A stretch of 64,000 bases of DNA from Coenobita brevimanus (Eukaryota; Arthropoda; Malacostraca; Decapoda; Coenobitidae): NCBI GenBank assembly GCA_032717465.1, contig CM064663.1:14324989-14388988 (forward strand). Direction: 5' to 3'. Under the pieces are notes generated by a model. That model was not told the origin of the DNA and ran no database searches. It saw only the letters and a program-made list of their open reading frames with translations. The translations under genes and the position numbers were made by a program. This document shows positions 21,895-34,700 of the stretch, piece by piece (the first letter of the stretch is position 1; each line of letters opens with the position of its first letter).

Positions 21895-23660
21895 GCCCGA
21901 CGCCCTAATCCCGCAAAGGGTGGCCGCAGACAAAACGCCTCCAAGTCGCTCTGTCACCCACCATCCGACTACCCTCCCCCCAACTCACACCCCCCTCCCT
22001 CATATACCTCTCAACTCCATCCCTCCACCTCATCCTCGGTCTACCTCTCCCTCTCCCTCCCCCCACCTCACCCACATACACCCTCTTAGTCAGTCTTTCA
22101 TTCTCCATTCTCTCCACATGTCCAAACCACCTCAATGTATTTCTCCTAATCTTCTCAACCACATCCAGATCCGCCCCACAGCGTTCCTTCACTTCTTCAT
22201 TTGTCAACCTGTCCCTCCACGTCACTCCACATGCTCCTCTCAAGTAACTCATTTCCACTGCTCTCACTCTTGTTCCCCTCTTGTAAGGTCCATGCCTCGC
22301 TTCCATACGTCAGGGTAGGGATCACAATACTATCATGCAGTGACTTCTTAACTTCCATACTCACCTCCCTATTTCTCATCACTGCTCTCAGTGTACCAAC
22401 AACCTTCCTTCCCTGCTGTACCCTTTCACGCACTTCATCCCCCAAAGTTCCACCCTTACTCATCACACTACCCAAGTACTTGAATGCACTCACATTCTCC
22501 ATATCCTCACCATCCAACCTCACTGCACACTCTGTGACTTCATTCCTCTCAAACACCATAACTTTACTTTTGTTTACATTAACTTTCAGATTCCTCCTCC
22601 TACACACTGTCCCAAATTCATTCACCAAACCTTGCAACTCCCATTCATCTTCACTCAACAGCACTGTATCATCAGCAAACAGCAACACCGGAAGCTTCCA
22701 AATCTCACCCTCATTCATTAGAGCCACCCCCACATCCACTGCCCTACCCTGCACCTCCTTTACAACCCCATCCATGTATATATTAAACAGCCATGGAGAC
22801 ATCACACAACCCTGTTTCAGTCCCACATTGAGATCAAAGAACTCACTCAGCTCACCATCCATTCGCACCGTAGCCCTAGCTCCCTCGTACATACTCTTTA
22901 CAGCACTCAACAATTTCCCCTCCACTCCATATATTCTTAATACCTTCCACATACCTTGCCTATCTATTCTGTCATAAGCTTTCCCCAAGTCCATGAAGGC
23001 AGCATACACTTTCCTTCCCTTCTCTAGATACTTCTCCACTAAACATCTTAGAACAAATATCTGATCTACACACCCTTTTCCCTTCCTAAATCCCCCTTGT
23101 TCTTCTCCAACTAGCTCCTCTGTCATATGCCTAACCCTATCAATGACTATTCTACCATATATTTTACCAGACACACTAAGTAGGCAAATACCCCTATGGT
23201 TACCACATACTTCTCTCTCTCCTTTTCCTTTGTATAAAGGAACAATTATACCTGATTTCCAGTCCTCTGGAATCCTTCCCTCTTCCCAAGCCAGTCTACA
23301 CAACTTCCATATCCACTCCACAACAATCTCACCCCCATACCTAAGCATTTCACCACACACTCCATCAATTCCTGGGGCCTTTCCCAACTTAATATTCTTC
23401 ATTGCTTCCACTACTTCCGCCCTACTGATCTCTTCCTCCCTCCTCTCGCTTCCACTACTTCCGCCCTACTGATCTCTTCCTCCCTCCTCTCATCTCTTCT
23501 TCTCCCAGCCATTCCCCAACCACTTATACTCGCACTGTTCTCACTCTCCTCATTCAACAAATCCTCAAAGTGCTCCTTCCATCTCCTCAGTTTCTCTCTC
23601 TTCTCCACCAACAATCTATTATTCCTATCTTTCACTCCTCTACTAAAGAAGCATGCGAAC
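21895..23660 (-). pseudogene. RTE-like LINE family III, copy 1
   Basis: The minus-strand frame 23411-22197 (404 codons) covers RT almost completely: KLGKAPGIDGVCGEMLR; IPEDWKSGIIVPLYKGKGE; EEQGGFRKGKGCVDQIF; AAFMDLGKAYDRID (first Asp); VGLKQGCVMSPWLFNIYMDG; LLFADDTVLLS (FADD). A frameshift near 22250 moves the C-terminal region (YLRGACGVTWRDRLTNEEV; LRWFGHVERMENERL; GRGRPRMRWRDGVERYM) into the frame ending at 21905. A 44-base direct duplication at 23404-23491 breaks the frame upstream. The endonuclease is absent. The 3' end 'gtctgcggccacc...cgggattagggcg' precedes GATA repeats. Confidence 0.88.
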
Positions 23661-23865
23661 TCCCGGGAATCGATACCTGGTTCTCAGTCAGGGATCAGGA
23701 CCTTCTTCCTCTGTGTCCGTGATGCCTAACGTAAACCTATAAAATATTAAATATATATCCTGGTGGCAAATGATTTTTATTAAGACTTTCCACATCACTG
23801 TGGAAAGATTCATTTTTCTAGTGATTATTATAATTATCACTTTAGCAGAAAATCGATATTTCAAA
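23661..23865. other. Unassigned spacer with possible tRNA-like relic
   Basis: About 205 bases between a LINE and the Gypsy LTR. On the minus strand 23664-23740 contains CCAGGTATCGATTCCCGGGAG, which resembles a decayed pol III B box, but no A box or fold is convincing. Nothing else is seen. Confidence 0.25.
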
Positions 23866-24403
23866 TGTTGAAACTTCGTAGACACCATTTATATATGTAA
23901 CTCTTTAGTCTTGTAATATGTAAGTCTTGAGTTTTGGTTAAATTTACTTTGGTAATCAAAGAGCAGGAGGAGTTAAAGATGGATACAGGGAGTTGATCTT
24001 GATTTATTATCTTAAAGGAAAGTCTAAGTTGAGCAGCGTATGTATTACACAGGGACTTAAATTACTAACTAACACTAGTCGGACCCCTTTTCTTATTTGC
24101 TCTCCCCACTACCTGCCGGTTCTATGATTAACCTTCTGTGCTTCGATTCCTACATTCTCGTTTAGCAGGGGTCGTGTCACGTGGGCTATACTGTTGTTGA
24201 AGCTTCTAGAACACTGTACATATGTGTGTATGTACTGCTTCTGGTGCATTCCTTCACTTAAGAGTTTGCAAGCCTGTTTCCCTTTGCTCGATTCTCGCTG
24301 ACACACTTCCTATCTCATCTCATGGTTTGGTGCTTCTATCTGTCTGTCTATCTATCTATCTCTCTATCTATGGGTTGTATTATTATAATATGGAGTCCTG
24401 ACA
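23866..24403 (-). repeat. Gypsy copy 1: 3' LTR
   Basis: This 538-bp block matches 35772-36281 over its length and 60050-60485 in part. On the plus strand it runs from TGTTGAAAC to CCTGACA, so it has the short TG...CA inverted ends of an LTR. A TATC microsatellite inside it (about 24345-24371) is polymorphic between the two LTRs. In the element's (minus) direction it lies downstream of env. Confidence 0.88.
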
Positions 24404-24798
24404 TCGCTCGGTCACGCAAACTGGCGGTCCACAGACAGCAATCATCATTGACATATGCTAGTCTACTAATACATAACATTGAATATAATATTGTATAGAT
24501 TATAATATTCATGTTAATATTGCAATGATCCAGTAATATTACATTTTAAACAAGTTGAATACATAACTGAACAAATGCAATATGGTTAAATCTTTATTGT
24601 ATGACATTTTGTAAGATGTGTATGTATAACAGTCATATGCATATATGCCAAAAAAAAAAAAAAAGGTTCAAAGTTAAGATTATGGTAAGAGCTATTAATA
24701 TTTCATATTGAGATAATGATACTGGTATACTTCCATATCATGTGTCAATCTTCTTCTTCTTTTTTTTTAATTAATACTATATACAAAATATGAACACT

Positions 24799-26506
24799 TC
24801 ATTCAGGGGAATTAAATTGAATGCTTACTCTACCCCCACTAAATACTGACTCCAAATTTGCAATTCTTGCATGCATTCTGTGCATTGCGAACAGCACTAT
24901 TGCAACTACAATACAAAAGATTATAAAGACAGTAGGTGATGGGCTATACACATAATATGGGTTGAACATACTCAAACTCAAATCTTCCCAGGGCTTCATT
25001 GTTTCATATCAGTTGCATAGTTTCAAACTTAGGTGATGTCAGATTAATACCTGTGCTCATGTTTAAGTCCATATTAGGTAGTTGGTGGAAATGTTTGTGT
25101 GTATGATTGAGGATGGCATAGTGATTGATGGTAGATATAGTGGACATGGATGGTGTAAATACCGCACAGTAGTCTGGTGCTATGTATAATCCTGATGCTG
25201 AAGTATGAGATGGTGGTATATCTGGACAAATTATGTAAACTGATGTGTTATGAGTGAAATAAAACAAATGTAAGTGTCCGATGCGTTGATGGTGTACAAG
25301 CTTATCTGGAGGAAATGTGAACTTGCAGTGATTATGAATGTTGTGATTTCTTATGATAGCCATTTCACAAGGTACTGTTTCAGTAGGCTGAAACGTGAAA
25401 ATGCACGCAGGACAAAGGTGAACAGCATGTAAGGATGTGCGGCACTCTCGTTCAATCGTTGATTCACTGGCGAAAGTGACAGTGTTCCGTCTCGTGGAGA
25501 CCATGATGAGCTCAATGTCTGTGTTGATGTCGATGATGACCAAAGTGTTATTATTCTTAGAAGGGAAGAGGTGTATTGCATATACTGTGAACAGGTCGTC
25601 AGTTATGAATGGTACTACTGATGTTGATGTTAGTGTTGCTTCTAAATATGGATAATATTGCATGAAATCCCTGCCTCGGAACAAAGGCTTCAATTTATGA
25701 TTATGTATGCCTTGCCTAATTATCTGGCGTAGCTCATGAACTGGAAGTAAGTCAATTGTGATCTTACCATTACCGGCAGTCGAAATTCCTTGCATAAGTG
25801 CCCTGTAACGAACTCTAGTGTTGTCTGATTGGAGTAGAATTGTGTCAATGTGTTCCGTGATGATGGAGAAGTGTTGGAAAAGTGTTATTTTCCCTTCCAT
25901 GTCATTTATTTTATCTACACTTTCGAGAGCTATGTTTTCCAACTTTTTCAGATTTTTCACGATTGTTTTCATTACTGAGTTATGCCCTGCGATGAGTTTA
26001 TCTTGGTATGTTAGTACCTGAGCTATTTTATTCAATCTGTTGTTTATTTCTTGAAGGTCTTCCTCTGTAGCCAATCCATAGATGTTCCCAAGAATTGCAC
26101 CACCGAGATCGAACAAACCGCACTTTTGGCGAGTAAGTGTAACGTTGTTCGTGGTGCTTAATACCTCCGTTCCATGAGATGGGAGATCTTGGATCACGAA
26201 TAGCATCGCTGACTTCGCCTGTTCTATCTTCCATTTCGCTAACTTCACTATTTCATCCACTTCCTGTGTGTTATTTACCTGTGAAACATAGCCTTCTGTT
26301 ATGAAGTCCAGGGTCCTCATGGGTTTGGCGATGTTCTCTAGATAAGAAGATAATTCGTATAAGTAATCCAAACTGATTTCAGTACTCATGACATCTTTTA
26401 CGATTGACGTCGTGGCCGTTGGAGCTATGAGGCATCCTTGCCGTACTATGTGTTGGGGGTCTAAGTGAGCATGTCCTCTTGCTATGTAGAGGAGAATCCA
26501 TAGCAT
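24799..26506 (-). pseudogene. Gypsy copy 1 env-like glycoprotein (one internal stop)
   Basis: A 500-codon frame (26506-25004) starts with a hydrophobic MLWILLYIA stretch, a likely signal peptide. Residues 129-150 carry CGLFDLGGAILGNIYGLA, a Gly-rich hydrophobic segment followed by an amphipathic helix (EDLQEINNRLNKIAQ). This layout is like the fusion subunit of errantivirus envelope proteins and baculovirus F proteins. Cys-rich and His-rich segments follow. The frame is closed by a stop at 25006-25004. The next frame, 24999-24799, holds the membrane anchor (VFIIFCIVVAIVLFAMH) and a short cytoplasmic tail, so the stop removes the anchor. No basic cleavage motif is obvious before the fusion-like segment. 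Family assignment is by layout only. Confidence 0.7.
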
Positions 26507-26710
26507 AAGTCACTTCATCGCTACCTACCGACAAAAAAATCCATCAATTTTCTCAAATGGTCATGCTGTGGTCCAAGATAATAATGATGTGCGTTACAGT
26601 TGACTAACGGAGAACAATAAATTGCTTGTTATTTCATTTATAGAAGGAGTTTAAATCAATATTCAAATCATGTAAATGATGTACTGTAGATTTTATTGGA
26701 ACAGTTGCAC

Positions 26711-27990
26711 CTATGTTTGTTTGGTATATGACCTTAATTTATTTTTGTAATTATTGTTGTTTTCTTGATTGGTTTCTTGAGTTATGTTCGGTTGTTCGGT
26801 GGTATCCGAGGCTGTATAATTATTGGATAGCTCCCATGAAACTCGTTTTAAATTGTCAATATGAACTTGTTTCTCTTCGCCACTTGACAGTGACCTAATT
26901 AAAACTTTGTTTGCTTTTATGTTAATTACTTTGTATGGGCCCTCCAATTTCGGGGATAATTTATTGTCTTTCGTATGAATGATACCATAGACAATGTCTC
27001 CTAAGCTGATAGGCGAGTCTTTTGCCTTTTTACTAAATACCTCCGTCATTTCTTCCTTGGACATCGTTAATTGTCTTTTGACTCTTTTATGTATGTCCTG
27101 GAATTCACGTAAACGGAGTTTAGAGTAATCATCGTAATTGTATATGGGCAGACTGTCACCTTCTAGGAGCTCATATGGTAGTTTTTTATCTGTCCCATAT
27201 ATAATGAAATGTGGTGTGTCACCTATGGATTTATTTATAGATCCATTAATTGAGGTTTCTACTCTTGGAATCCAATCATCCCAGCTTGAGTAATTTTCAC
27301 TGAGAATGTGTCGTAGTACATCTAATACTTTTTTGTTTTGTCTCTGTACTAACCCATTGGATGCTGGGTGATAGGCTAAAACGTTAACCTTTTTGATATT
27401 GCATTGTTTACATATTTCTTGTAAGACATCAGAATTAAATTCTCCTCCATTATCACTTATTAGTACCTTTGGGGTTGTAAACCGACATATTGCATTATCT
27501 ATTATTGCCTTTGCTACTGTCTCTGCTGTTTTATCTTTAATTGGGGCTAAAATTACATAATGGGTAAAATGATCCGTTCCTACGAATAGGTATTGGTTAT
27601 TATTGTATGATAATGGGATCTTGAGTAAATCAACCGCGACAATGTCCCATGGTTGATGTGGTACAGGAAAATTACCTATTGATGCAGGTGTAATTGGGTA
27701 TCCTTTGTGTTTTGCACATGATTCGCATCTGTCTATATGATTATTTATATCTTTTCATATTGATGGCCAGTAATATAACAACTGGGTTTCTTTGAATGGC
27801 CTATCCTTTCCAGGATGTCCTGCATGTGGGCTATCGTGTATCGTTCGCAATACTTGGGGTATCATGTCATTAGGTACTACCAATTGTTTATTATTTCTTC
27901 GGCGTTTTGGTTGTCCTGGGTTGCTCCTGTATTGCGTATTATTGATTATTGTGAATTGTTCTAGTGGTACATGTAGTTTGGGTAATTGTA
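26711..27990 (-). pseudogene. Gypsy copy 1 integrase
   Basis: Reading downward on the minus strand: an HxxxH...-type region with HAGHPGKDRPFKET near 27820, the catalytic core with VAVDLLKIP near 27640, SDNGGEF (27456-27438), then PASNGLVQRQN (about 27350). In the last block a Gln codon (27346-27344) sits exactly 36 residues after the Asp of SDNGG, the position of the catalytic Glu in a D,D-35-E core. A chromodomain-less C-terminal region with LSPKLEGPYKVINIKANKVL follows to a stop at 26711. The frame is largely open. The loss of Glu predicts a dead integrase. Confidence 0.82.
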
Positions 27991-28129
27991 TGTCATCTCC
28001 ACTTTCTAACTTGTATATAACTTAGACCATGTTGGAGCAAGTCTTTGTGCTTTTGCGATTTCATCGTGGTTTGGGATGTCCCTTTTGAGATTTTATGTCC
28101 CGACCTGAATTGTTTTCAGGTTCCTAGAT

Positions 28130-29430
28130 AATGCGTCGGCTACCAGATTAATTTTTGCCTTGTATATAATGAATGTGTACATTGTAGTTTTCGACTGTAC
28201 ATTTCCATCTTGCTCTCCTCCCAGAGAGGAGTTTTTCTTTAAACATACCCACTAGCGGTTTATGGTCGGTGAATAAGTGTATTTCGTAACTATATACCAA
28301 ATTTCGAAACTTTTGTAATGCAAAAACCACTGCAAGTGCCTCTTAATTCTGTAGTGCAATAATTTTTCTCTGCACCTTTTATTTGTCTGCTGGCAAATGC
28401 AATTGGTTAATTCTGTCCTGTTTTATCTTCTTGCATCAATACAGCCCCTAATCCTTTAACTGATGCATCTGTACAAATAATAAATGGTTTTGTGAAATCC
28501 AGATATGCCAAAGAAGGTGCATTTGTTAGTTTATTTTTTAATTTGTTAAATGCTTGTTTTTGTTCTTCTTCCCATTGGAATTGAGCAACTTTTTGGGTAG
28601 TTGGAATAGAGGAATGGCTATATGAGAGAACTGTGGTACGAATGACCTACAGTACTCAGCTAGACTCAAAAATTGTCTAACTTCGTCATTCGTAGTGGGA
28701 TCAGGAAAGTCTCTCACTGCCTGTATTTTGTCATCAGTGGTGTGAATACCATTAGCACTTAATCTGTGGCCTAAGAATTTTATTTCCTTAAAGCAAAATT
28801 TGCATTTAGAAAGCTTAATTTTTAAACCAGCATCACCAAGCTTTTGTAGGAGTAGGTCTAATTTCTGGAGATGTTCTGTGATATCTTTCATTGCGATGAT
28901 AATATCGTCAAGATAAACAAATATTCCTTGTCCTATAATTCCGGACAATACGTAATTCATAAGCTGCTGGAATGTGCCAGGGGCTGTCCTCAGTCCCATT
29001 GGCATCCTTCTATACTGATAGTGTCCTCTATTTGTGGAAAAGGCATTGTATTTACGTGACTCCTGCTCCACAGGAATTTGATAATAACCACTTAGAAAAT
29101 CGATCGTGGAATATACATTATTTTCTGGTCCAATATTCTGTAGGATGTCGCTTAGCAATGGCATGGGAAATCGGTCTGAGATTGTATGATTGTTTAGTTA
29201 TGGTAATATGCTACCGCACGCATTTCTCCATTTCGTTTGGGCACGAAGAATAATGGGACATTCCACGGGGAGACTGATGGCTCAATTATTCTAGGTTTAA
29301 ACATTTCATCGACATACTGGTTTGCGAGTGTATGCTGAGATTGTGGGACTCGATAGGCAGGTACAAAAATTGGTGGTGTATCTGGGTGCACATTAATCTT
29401 GTGATTAATCAGGTTAGTACACCCTAATTT
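28130..29430 (-). pseudogene. Gypsy copy 1 reverse transcriptase and RNase H
   Basis: RT blocks on the minus strand: IIEPSVSPWNVPLFFVPKR near 29270; YSTIDFLSGYYQIPV near 29110 (first Asp); MPMGLRTAPGTFQQLM near 28990; FVYLDDIIIA near 28910 (YLDD box); KFLGHRLSANGI near 28770. RNase H follows with CTDASVKGLGAVL near 28460 and LFTDHKPLVGM near 28270, ending in HIHYIQGKN. Frameshifts near 29190, 28590 and 28370 split it. The catalytic Asp pairs are intact. These blocks are typical of Ty3/Gypsy pol. Confidence 0.88.
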
Positions 29431-30340
29431 CTCTCCGAATAATGGTACGGTGTCCTTGTGTTTTTTTTTAACAGGGTTAACAAATCATCATCAAATTCAC
29501 CTGAGTGAATTAATTTCTCTTTTATGCTTTCTCTATCTGCAGATTTTATCTCATTTGTGACTCCAGCTAAAACTGTTTTCTTTACAGGGGCGGGAAATTT
29601 TTCAATATTAACTATATAAGTCCCCTTTTTCAACTGTACTTCCCCATTCATGTGATTAATTAGAAGTATCTGAGTTTGTCCTTCGTCGTTCATCTGACAT
29701 AATGCGTTTTCCACTGACAATCCTTTTATTTTACATGATGCTTCTAAGACAAGAACAGTACTATTCCATAATTTGCTCTTTATGGTAATTTTCATATAGG
29801 ATTTCGGTGGTATAACTAATAATTGGTGAGATGGGCGGGAAAAACTGATAAATCAGTATTGCTACCTGGGTTTCTAGTCCTGGAGGCTTGGGGGGGGGGT
29901 GCTGTGAGTGGATCTATACACTCATCTCTTTCTGTATGTGTGTTTAAACTTTTAATATTACCAATTCTTTTTGGTTCTGTTTTACTACGGTAATCGGTGA
30001 GGACTCTGATGGTATTTCCTCTATGAATTCATTATCAAAGTCTATTCCATTCATTTGTAGGAGTAAAGTTATTTTCTCTGTTCTCATGCCTCTTATGCCC
30101 AGTAACATATGAGCTTTAACTGCTAAGTTTTCAACGATATAAAATAATGCAGAGATTGGTCTTGTAGTTTCTGTGAAACTGATTTTTAACCGTATCATAT
30201 CTTTTACTGTGATTTGTTTGCCATCTACTGTATATAAGTCTAAATTAGAATCTTCCAGAAAAGTTACTTTCTTCTTTTTTCTAAAAATTCTATTTATTTC
30301 TTCTTGTGTTCACTGGAGAGCCTGTGTTTAAAAATAAGGA
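29424..30340 (-). pseudogene. Gypsy copy 1 protease region
   Basis: The minus-strand frames 30198-29944 and 29795-29424 lie between gag and RT, where the aspartic protease sits. The first contains LAVKAHMLLGIRGMR, like the C-terminal half of a retropepsin. The DTG/DSG active-site triplet is expected near 30240, where DLYTVDGKQI is read, but I cannot identify it with confidence. The second frame shows a GEVQLKKGTYIVNI stretch of the protease-to-RT linker. Confidence 0.5.
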
Positions 30341-31313
30341 AACATTTTGATCCTCACATGCAGCTGGTATCAAGATACACTCACTTCCCAACATACCTCC
30401 TATGTGAATTTTAGACTTGCTTTACTTTACGTTTGTTCGTTTTTTGTCGTGACTTGGTCTTCCCCCGATTTAAGAATGGAAACTAATTTCTCTACTGTCT
30501 TGCAGTTACTGGTCCAATGCCCTTGGCACTGGTGATGTCTACAGTAGGGACCAAATCCTTGTGTCTTTTGTCTATCCTCTTTTGTTTTGATAAAGCATTC
30601 ATTCTTTGTGTTTCCTGGTTTTGCACAGTAATGACATAGAATGGAACCATCTCTTGACTGTGCTCTGCGAGATGACTTCCCATATGTAGTGGTGTCTGTG
30701 GCGCGATATCTGCTTGGACAGCGCGAAAACTTATGAAACTGCCTGTAGCCTGGTGTTTGTGATCGTTGCCTCGACGCGTTAGGTTGTTTGCTCTGCCTGC
30801 TTTCGGGTCGCGATCAATTTTGTTCTCTGTTTGAGGTAGTTGTAGCTGTTTTCACAGCTGATACCATCTCAGGCACTCTCATTCTACTAGAATGTGATTG
30901 TGTTTCGATCACCCTTGCTTTACTACACTGCATCTCTACCTCGTTCATTAAGTCTAGTAAGCATATACCTAGGGTGTACGCAATCATCTTGGCGATCTTG
31001 AAGGTCCTATCAGGTAATTTACACAAGGCAGCTACATAACTAATGATGTCCACTACGAGGTCTGGGGACATCTTTCCATCTCCTGTTATCCAGTTTTGAG
31101 TTTTCTAAGGTAGCTAATAATGTTCTTTTGATCGTGGAGACATCGGCAGTTATTTCACTGAGCACATGATTTGTAGTGTGCTCCCTTACAAGGTCTACAA
31201 TCTTATGTAATTCTGGGATCATATATGGCAAAAAGTTAATACCTCCTGAAAATTTCTTCAAAAATTCAGTTTTAAATTCATCATATGTCTTAGCTAGGAG
31301 AAGCTTATCTGAC
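30340..31313 (-). pseudogene. Gypsy copy 1 gag, 3' part with zinc knuckles
   Basis: Pieces on the minus strand: TYDEFKTEFLKKFSGGINF near 31270, a helical segment ending near 31040, LPDRTFKIAKMIAYTLG near 31010, then a cysteine/histidine cluster CHYCAKPGNTKNEC (about 30635) and CRHHQCQGHWTSNC (about 30540). The two are nucleocapsid-type knuckles, the first lacking the usual His. Frameshifts break the region. The N-terminal half of gag is missing because a MITE and LINE occupy 31314-34991. Confidence 0.65.
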
Positions 31314-31735
31314 CTAACCCAAGGTGTCCCGTCGACGTATGGTTATGTTGCAACATTTTGCATTTCCCAGTCCCGACGACATACTGGTACGTTGCGCAAT
31401 TGCAAGGTTCATAATTTGCACAATTTTCAATTTTCGCGCATGATTTTTTGTACATATACACGGGACACCTTTCTCTATTCCTCAACAAGATGCCAAACAG
31501 GGACAATGCCTTACACCGCATAACCTCCCCCCCCTGCACGCCATTGTCTCAGCAATTCACCTGTTACCAGTGACCTGGCCAATAAAGACATTCAGGGCCA
31601 GAGTGATTCCCCAATCGATGACAATGTGGAGGACAAAGTTTACATAGCATTAGAGGAAGAAACAGTCAGAAATGATGATCAGGTAATGTGGCAAAAAAAG
31701 GTCAGGTATGGCGATGAGTTAGTGAGTGAAACTAT
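31314..31735 (+). mobile_element. piggyBac-derived MITE, copy E (left part)
   Basis: It begins CTAACCCAAGGTGTCCCGTCGACG, a worn version of the TTAACCC...GTCCCG terminus of the local piggyBac family, and matches 50090-50510 closely. Near 31590 it still encodes SDSPIDDNVEDKVYIALEEE, plainly related to the transposase N-terminal segment SDSPLDDEVVDKDYVQPEED of copy B. It lies inside Gypsy gag. The right half is missing; the sequence switches at about 31735 to the 3' end of the family III LINE. Confidence 0.75.
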
Positions 31736-34700
31736 TGCCAGACGCCTCAATCCCGTTTGGGGTGGCCACAAATAAATCGCCTCCACGTCGCCCTGTCCCC
31801 CGCCATTTCACTGCTCTGCTCCCAACTCACACTCCCCTCTCTCATATACCTCTCCACCCCATCCCTCCATCTCATCCTCGGCCTCCCCCTCCCTCTTCCC
31901 CCCTCCACCTCATTCACATACACTCTCTTCGTCAGTCTTTCACCCCCCATCCTCTCCACATGGCCAAACCACCTCAGTGTGTTCCTCATAATGCTTCCTA
32001 TTACATCCACATCCACACCACAACGCTCCTTTATATCCTCATTTGTCAGCCTGTCTCTCCATGTGACTCCACAGGCTCCTCTTAAATAATTCATTTCCAC
32101 TGCTCTCACTCTTGACTTGTGTCCTTCCAACAACGTCCAAGCTTCACTTCCATACATTAGAGTTGGTATCACAATACTGTCCTGTAGTAACTTTTTCACT
32201 TCCATGCTCACTTCCCTGTTTCTTATCACTGCTTTCAAAGAACCAGCAACCTTTCTTCAATGTTGTACCCTTTCAAGCACTTCACCCTCCAAACCTCCAT
32301 CCTTACTCATCACACTACCCAAGTACTTAAATGTAGTCATATTTTCCAATTCCTCACCATCCAACCTCGCTGTACATTCACTGACTTCACCTTTCTCAAA
32401 GACCATCACTTTACTCTTCCCTACATTCACCTTTAGATTCCGTTTCTTACACACTCTCCCAAACCCATCTACCAAGCCTTGCAGCTCCCCTTCGTCTTCA
32501 CTCAACAACACAGTATCATCTGCAAACAACAGTACAGGGAGTTTCCAAATACTATCCTCTCTCACCAGGGCCACTCCAAGATCCACTACCCTACCTTATA
32601 CCTTTTTAATTACCCCATCCATGTACAGATTGAACAACAATAGAGACATGACACATCCCTGTTTCAACCCAACCTTCAAAGAGAAAAATTCACTCACCAT
32701 CCACATGCACTGCAGCCTTAGCACCATCATACATACTCTTCACAGCATTCAACAACTTCCCATCTACTCCATATATTCTTAATACTTTCCACAATCCTTG
32801 TCTATCCACCCTGTCATATGCTTTCTCCAAATCCATGAAAGCCGCATACAACTTCTTTCCCTTCTCTAGAAACTTTTCCACTAAAGATCTAAGAATGAAT
32901 ATCTGATCTACACAACCTCTTCCCTTCCTAAAGCCTCCCTGTTCTTCTCCAACTAATTCCTCTTCTTTCTCTAACTCTGTCAATAAGTATCCTACCATAC
33001 ACTTTTCCTATTATGCTAAGAAGACAAATGCCCCTATGATTACCAAACACTTCTTTTTCCCCTTTTCCTTTGTACTAGAGAATAATTATACCTGACTTCC
33101 AATCCTCCGGGACTCTACCTTCCTCCCAGGCCAATCTGCACATCTCCCACATCCATTCTACTACTATCTCTCCCCCATGCTTCAGCATTTCACCACACAC
33201 TCCATCAATTCCTGGGGCTTTCCCCAATTTAACTTTCTTCATTGCTTCCACAACTTCTATCCTACTGATTTCTTCCTGTCTTCTCACCTCCCTCCTTCTC
33301 CCGGCCATTCCCCAGCCACTTATACTCGCATTACTTCCATCCTGTATGTTCAACAATTCCTTAAAGTGTTCTCTTCATCTGCTCACTTTTTCTCCCTTCT
33401 CCACTAGTAATCTACTATTTTTATCTTTCACTCACCTCCTAACCTCACTTCCACCCTGTCTTACTCTCTTCACCTCTTTCCAGAACATTTTCTTACAGTC
33501 GCTCCACTTTACACTCAAATTCCTTCCAAATTCCTCATCCACTCTCTTCTTACTCTCTCTTACTAATCTTTTCACCTCTCTCTTTCTTTCTACATATAAC
33601 TCTCTCTTCCGCCTCTCAACTTCTTCCACGCCCCTATTTCTCATCGATTCATTGCATGCTTTCTTCTTTTGTGCCACAGCCTGTCTCACCTCTTCAGTCC
33701 ACCACGCTGTTTCTTGCACCCCCCTCCATCTTCTCTTCACCCCACACACCACATCACATGCTGCACATATTTCTTCTGTAAATATCCTGCACACACCTTC
33801 CACATCCCCCATCTGCTCCAATTCATATTTGCCCAATCGTTCCTCCACTTCTCTCGTATACTCTGCCTTTATCTCATCCTCTTGTAACCTTTCTATTCTC
33901 TATGCAACTACTCCTTCCTCTCGTCTTTTCCTTCTTCTATTCCTTCATCTTACTTGGATCCTAATTCTGGCCACCACCAAGTAGTGGTTAGAAAGTCCAC
34001 TCCCCCAACCACTATAAGCTCTTGCATCCATTACACATCTTCGCATCCTTTCATCCACACACAGATAATCGATCATTGCCTACCTTTCATTCAGTTCACC
34101 ACCGACGCTTCTCAACACTCGCCATGTATACCTGTGGATTATTTTATGCCTGAAGAGGGTATTGGCTATCCCAACCCCCTTCCAGCATAAATGTCCACTA
34201 ATGCACTGCCATTCTCATCTATCTCAGCAGGCACACCCCGCTCACCAACTATTCCATCCACCTTCACATTCCCTACTTTACCATTCATATCACCGATCAA
34301 AAACACTCTTTCATTCCTTCCAAACTTTTCCATGCACACTTCCACATTTGTCCAGAACTCTTCTCTCACTCTGCTAGCACGATCTTGCGTTGGCACATAC
34401 ACACATACAATCGCCCACATTTGTATTCCAACTTTCAACTTTACCCACACAATCCTTGACCCACCAACTGATCCATACTGTCTCTACTCAGCTATACATA
34501 CTCCTTCCTTTCCCTTCTCATTCTCACCTACTCCTGCATATATACCCCATCCATACTCCCATTCTCTCACACTTTCTCCTCTCCATTTTGTTTGTCATTC
34601 CACATACAACCACTTTTGCACCCTCAAGCACCTGGACAATCTCTCTTTCACCTCATCATTCACTCCTCTTACATTCCACGTAGCCATTACCAAGTCCTTT

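Noticed and set aside
22201..22977. 258-codon Ser/Pro/Thr-rich plus-strand frame (and similar ones at 32117, 33346, 34191, 45584)
   Set aside because: They lie exactly antisense to LINE reverse transcriptase or endonuclease frames, whose low-pyrimidine coding strand leaves the complement open. The minus-strand motifs are clear.
23664..23740. tRNA-derived SINE relic on the minus strand
   Set aside because: Only a B-box-like CGATTCCCGGG stretch is seen, with no A box and no fold. Too weak to annotate.
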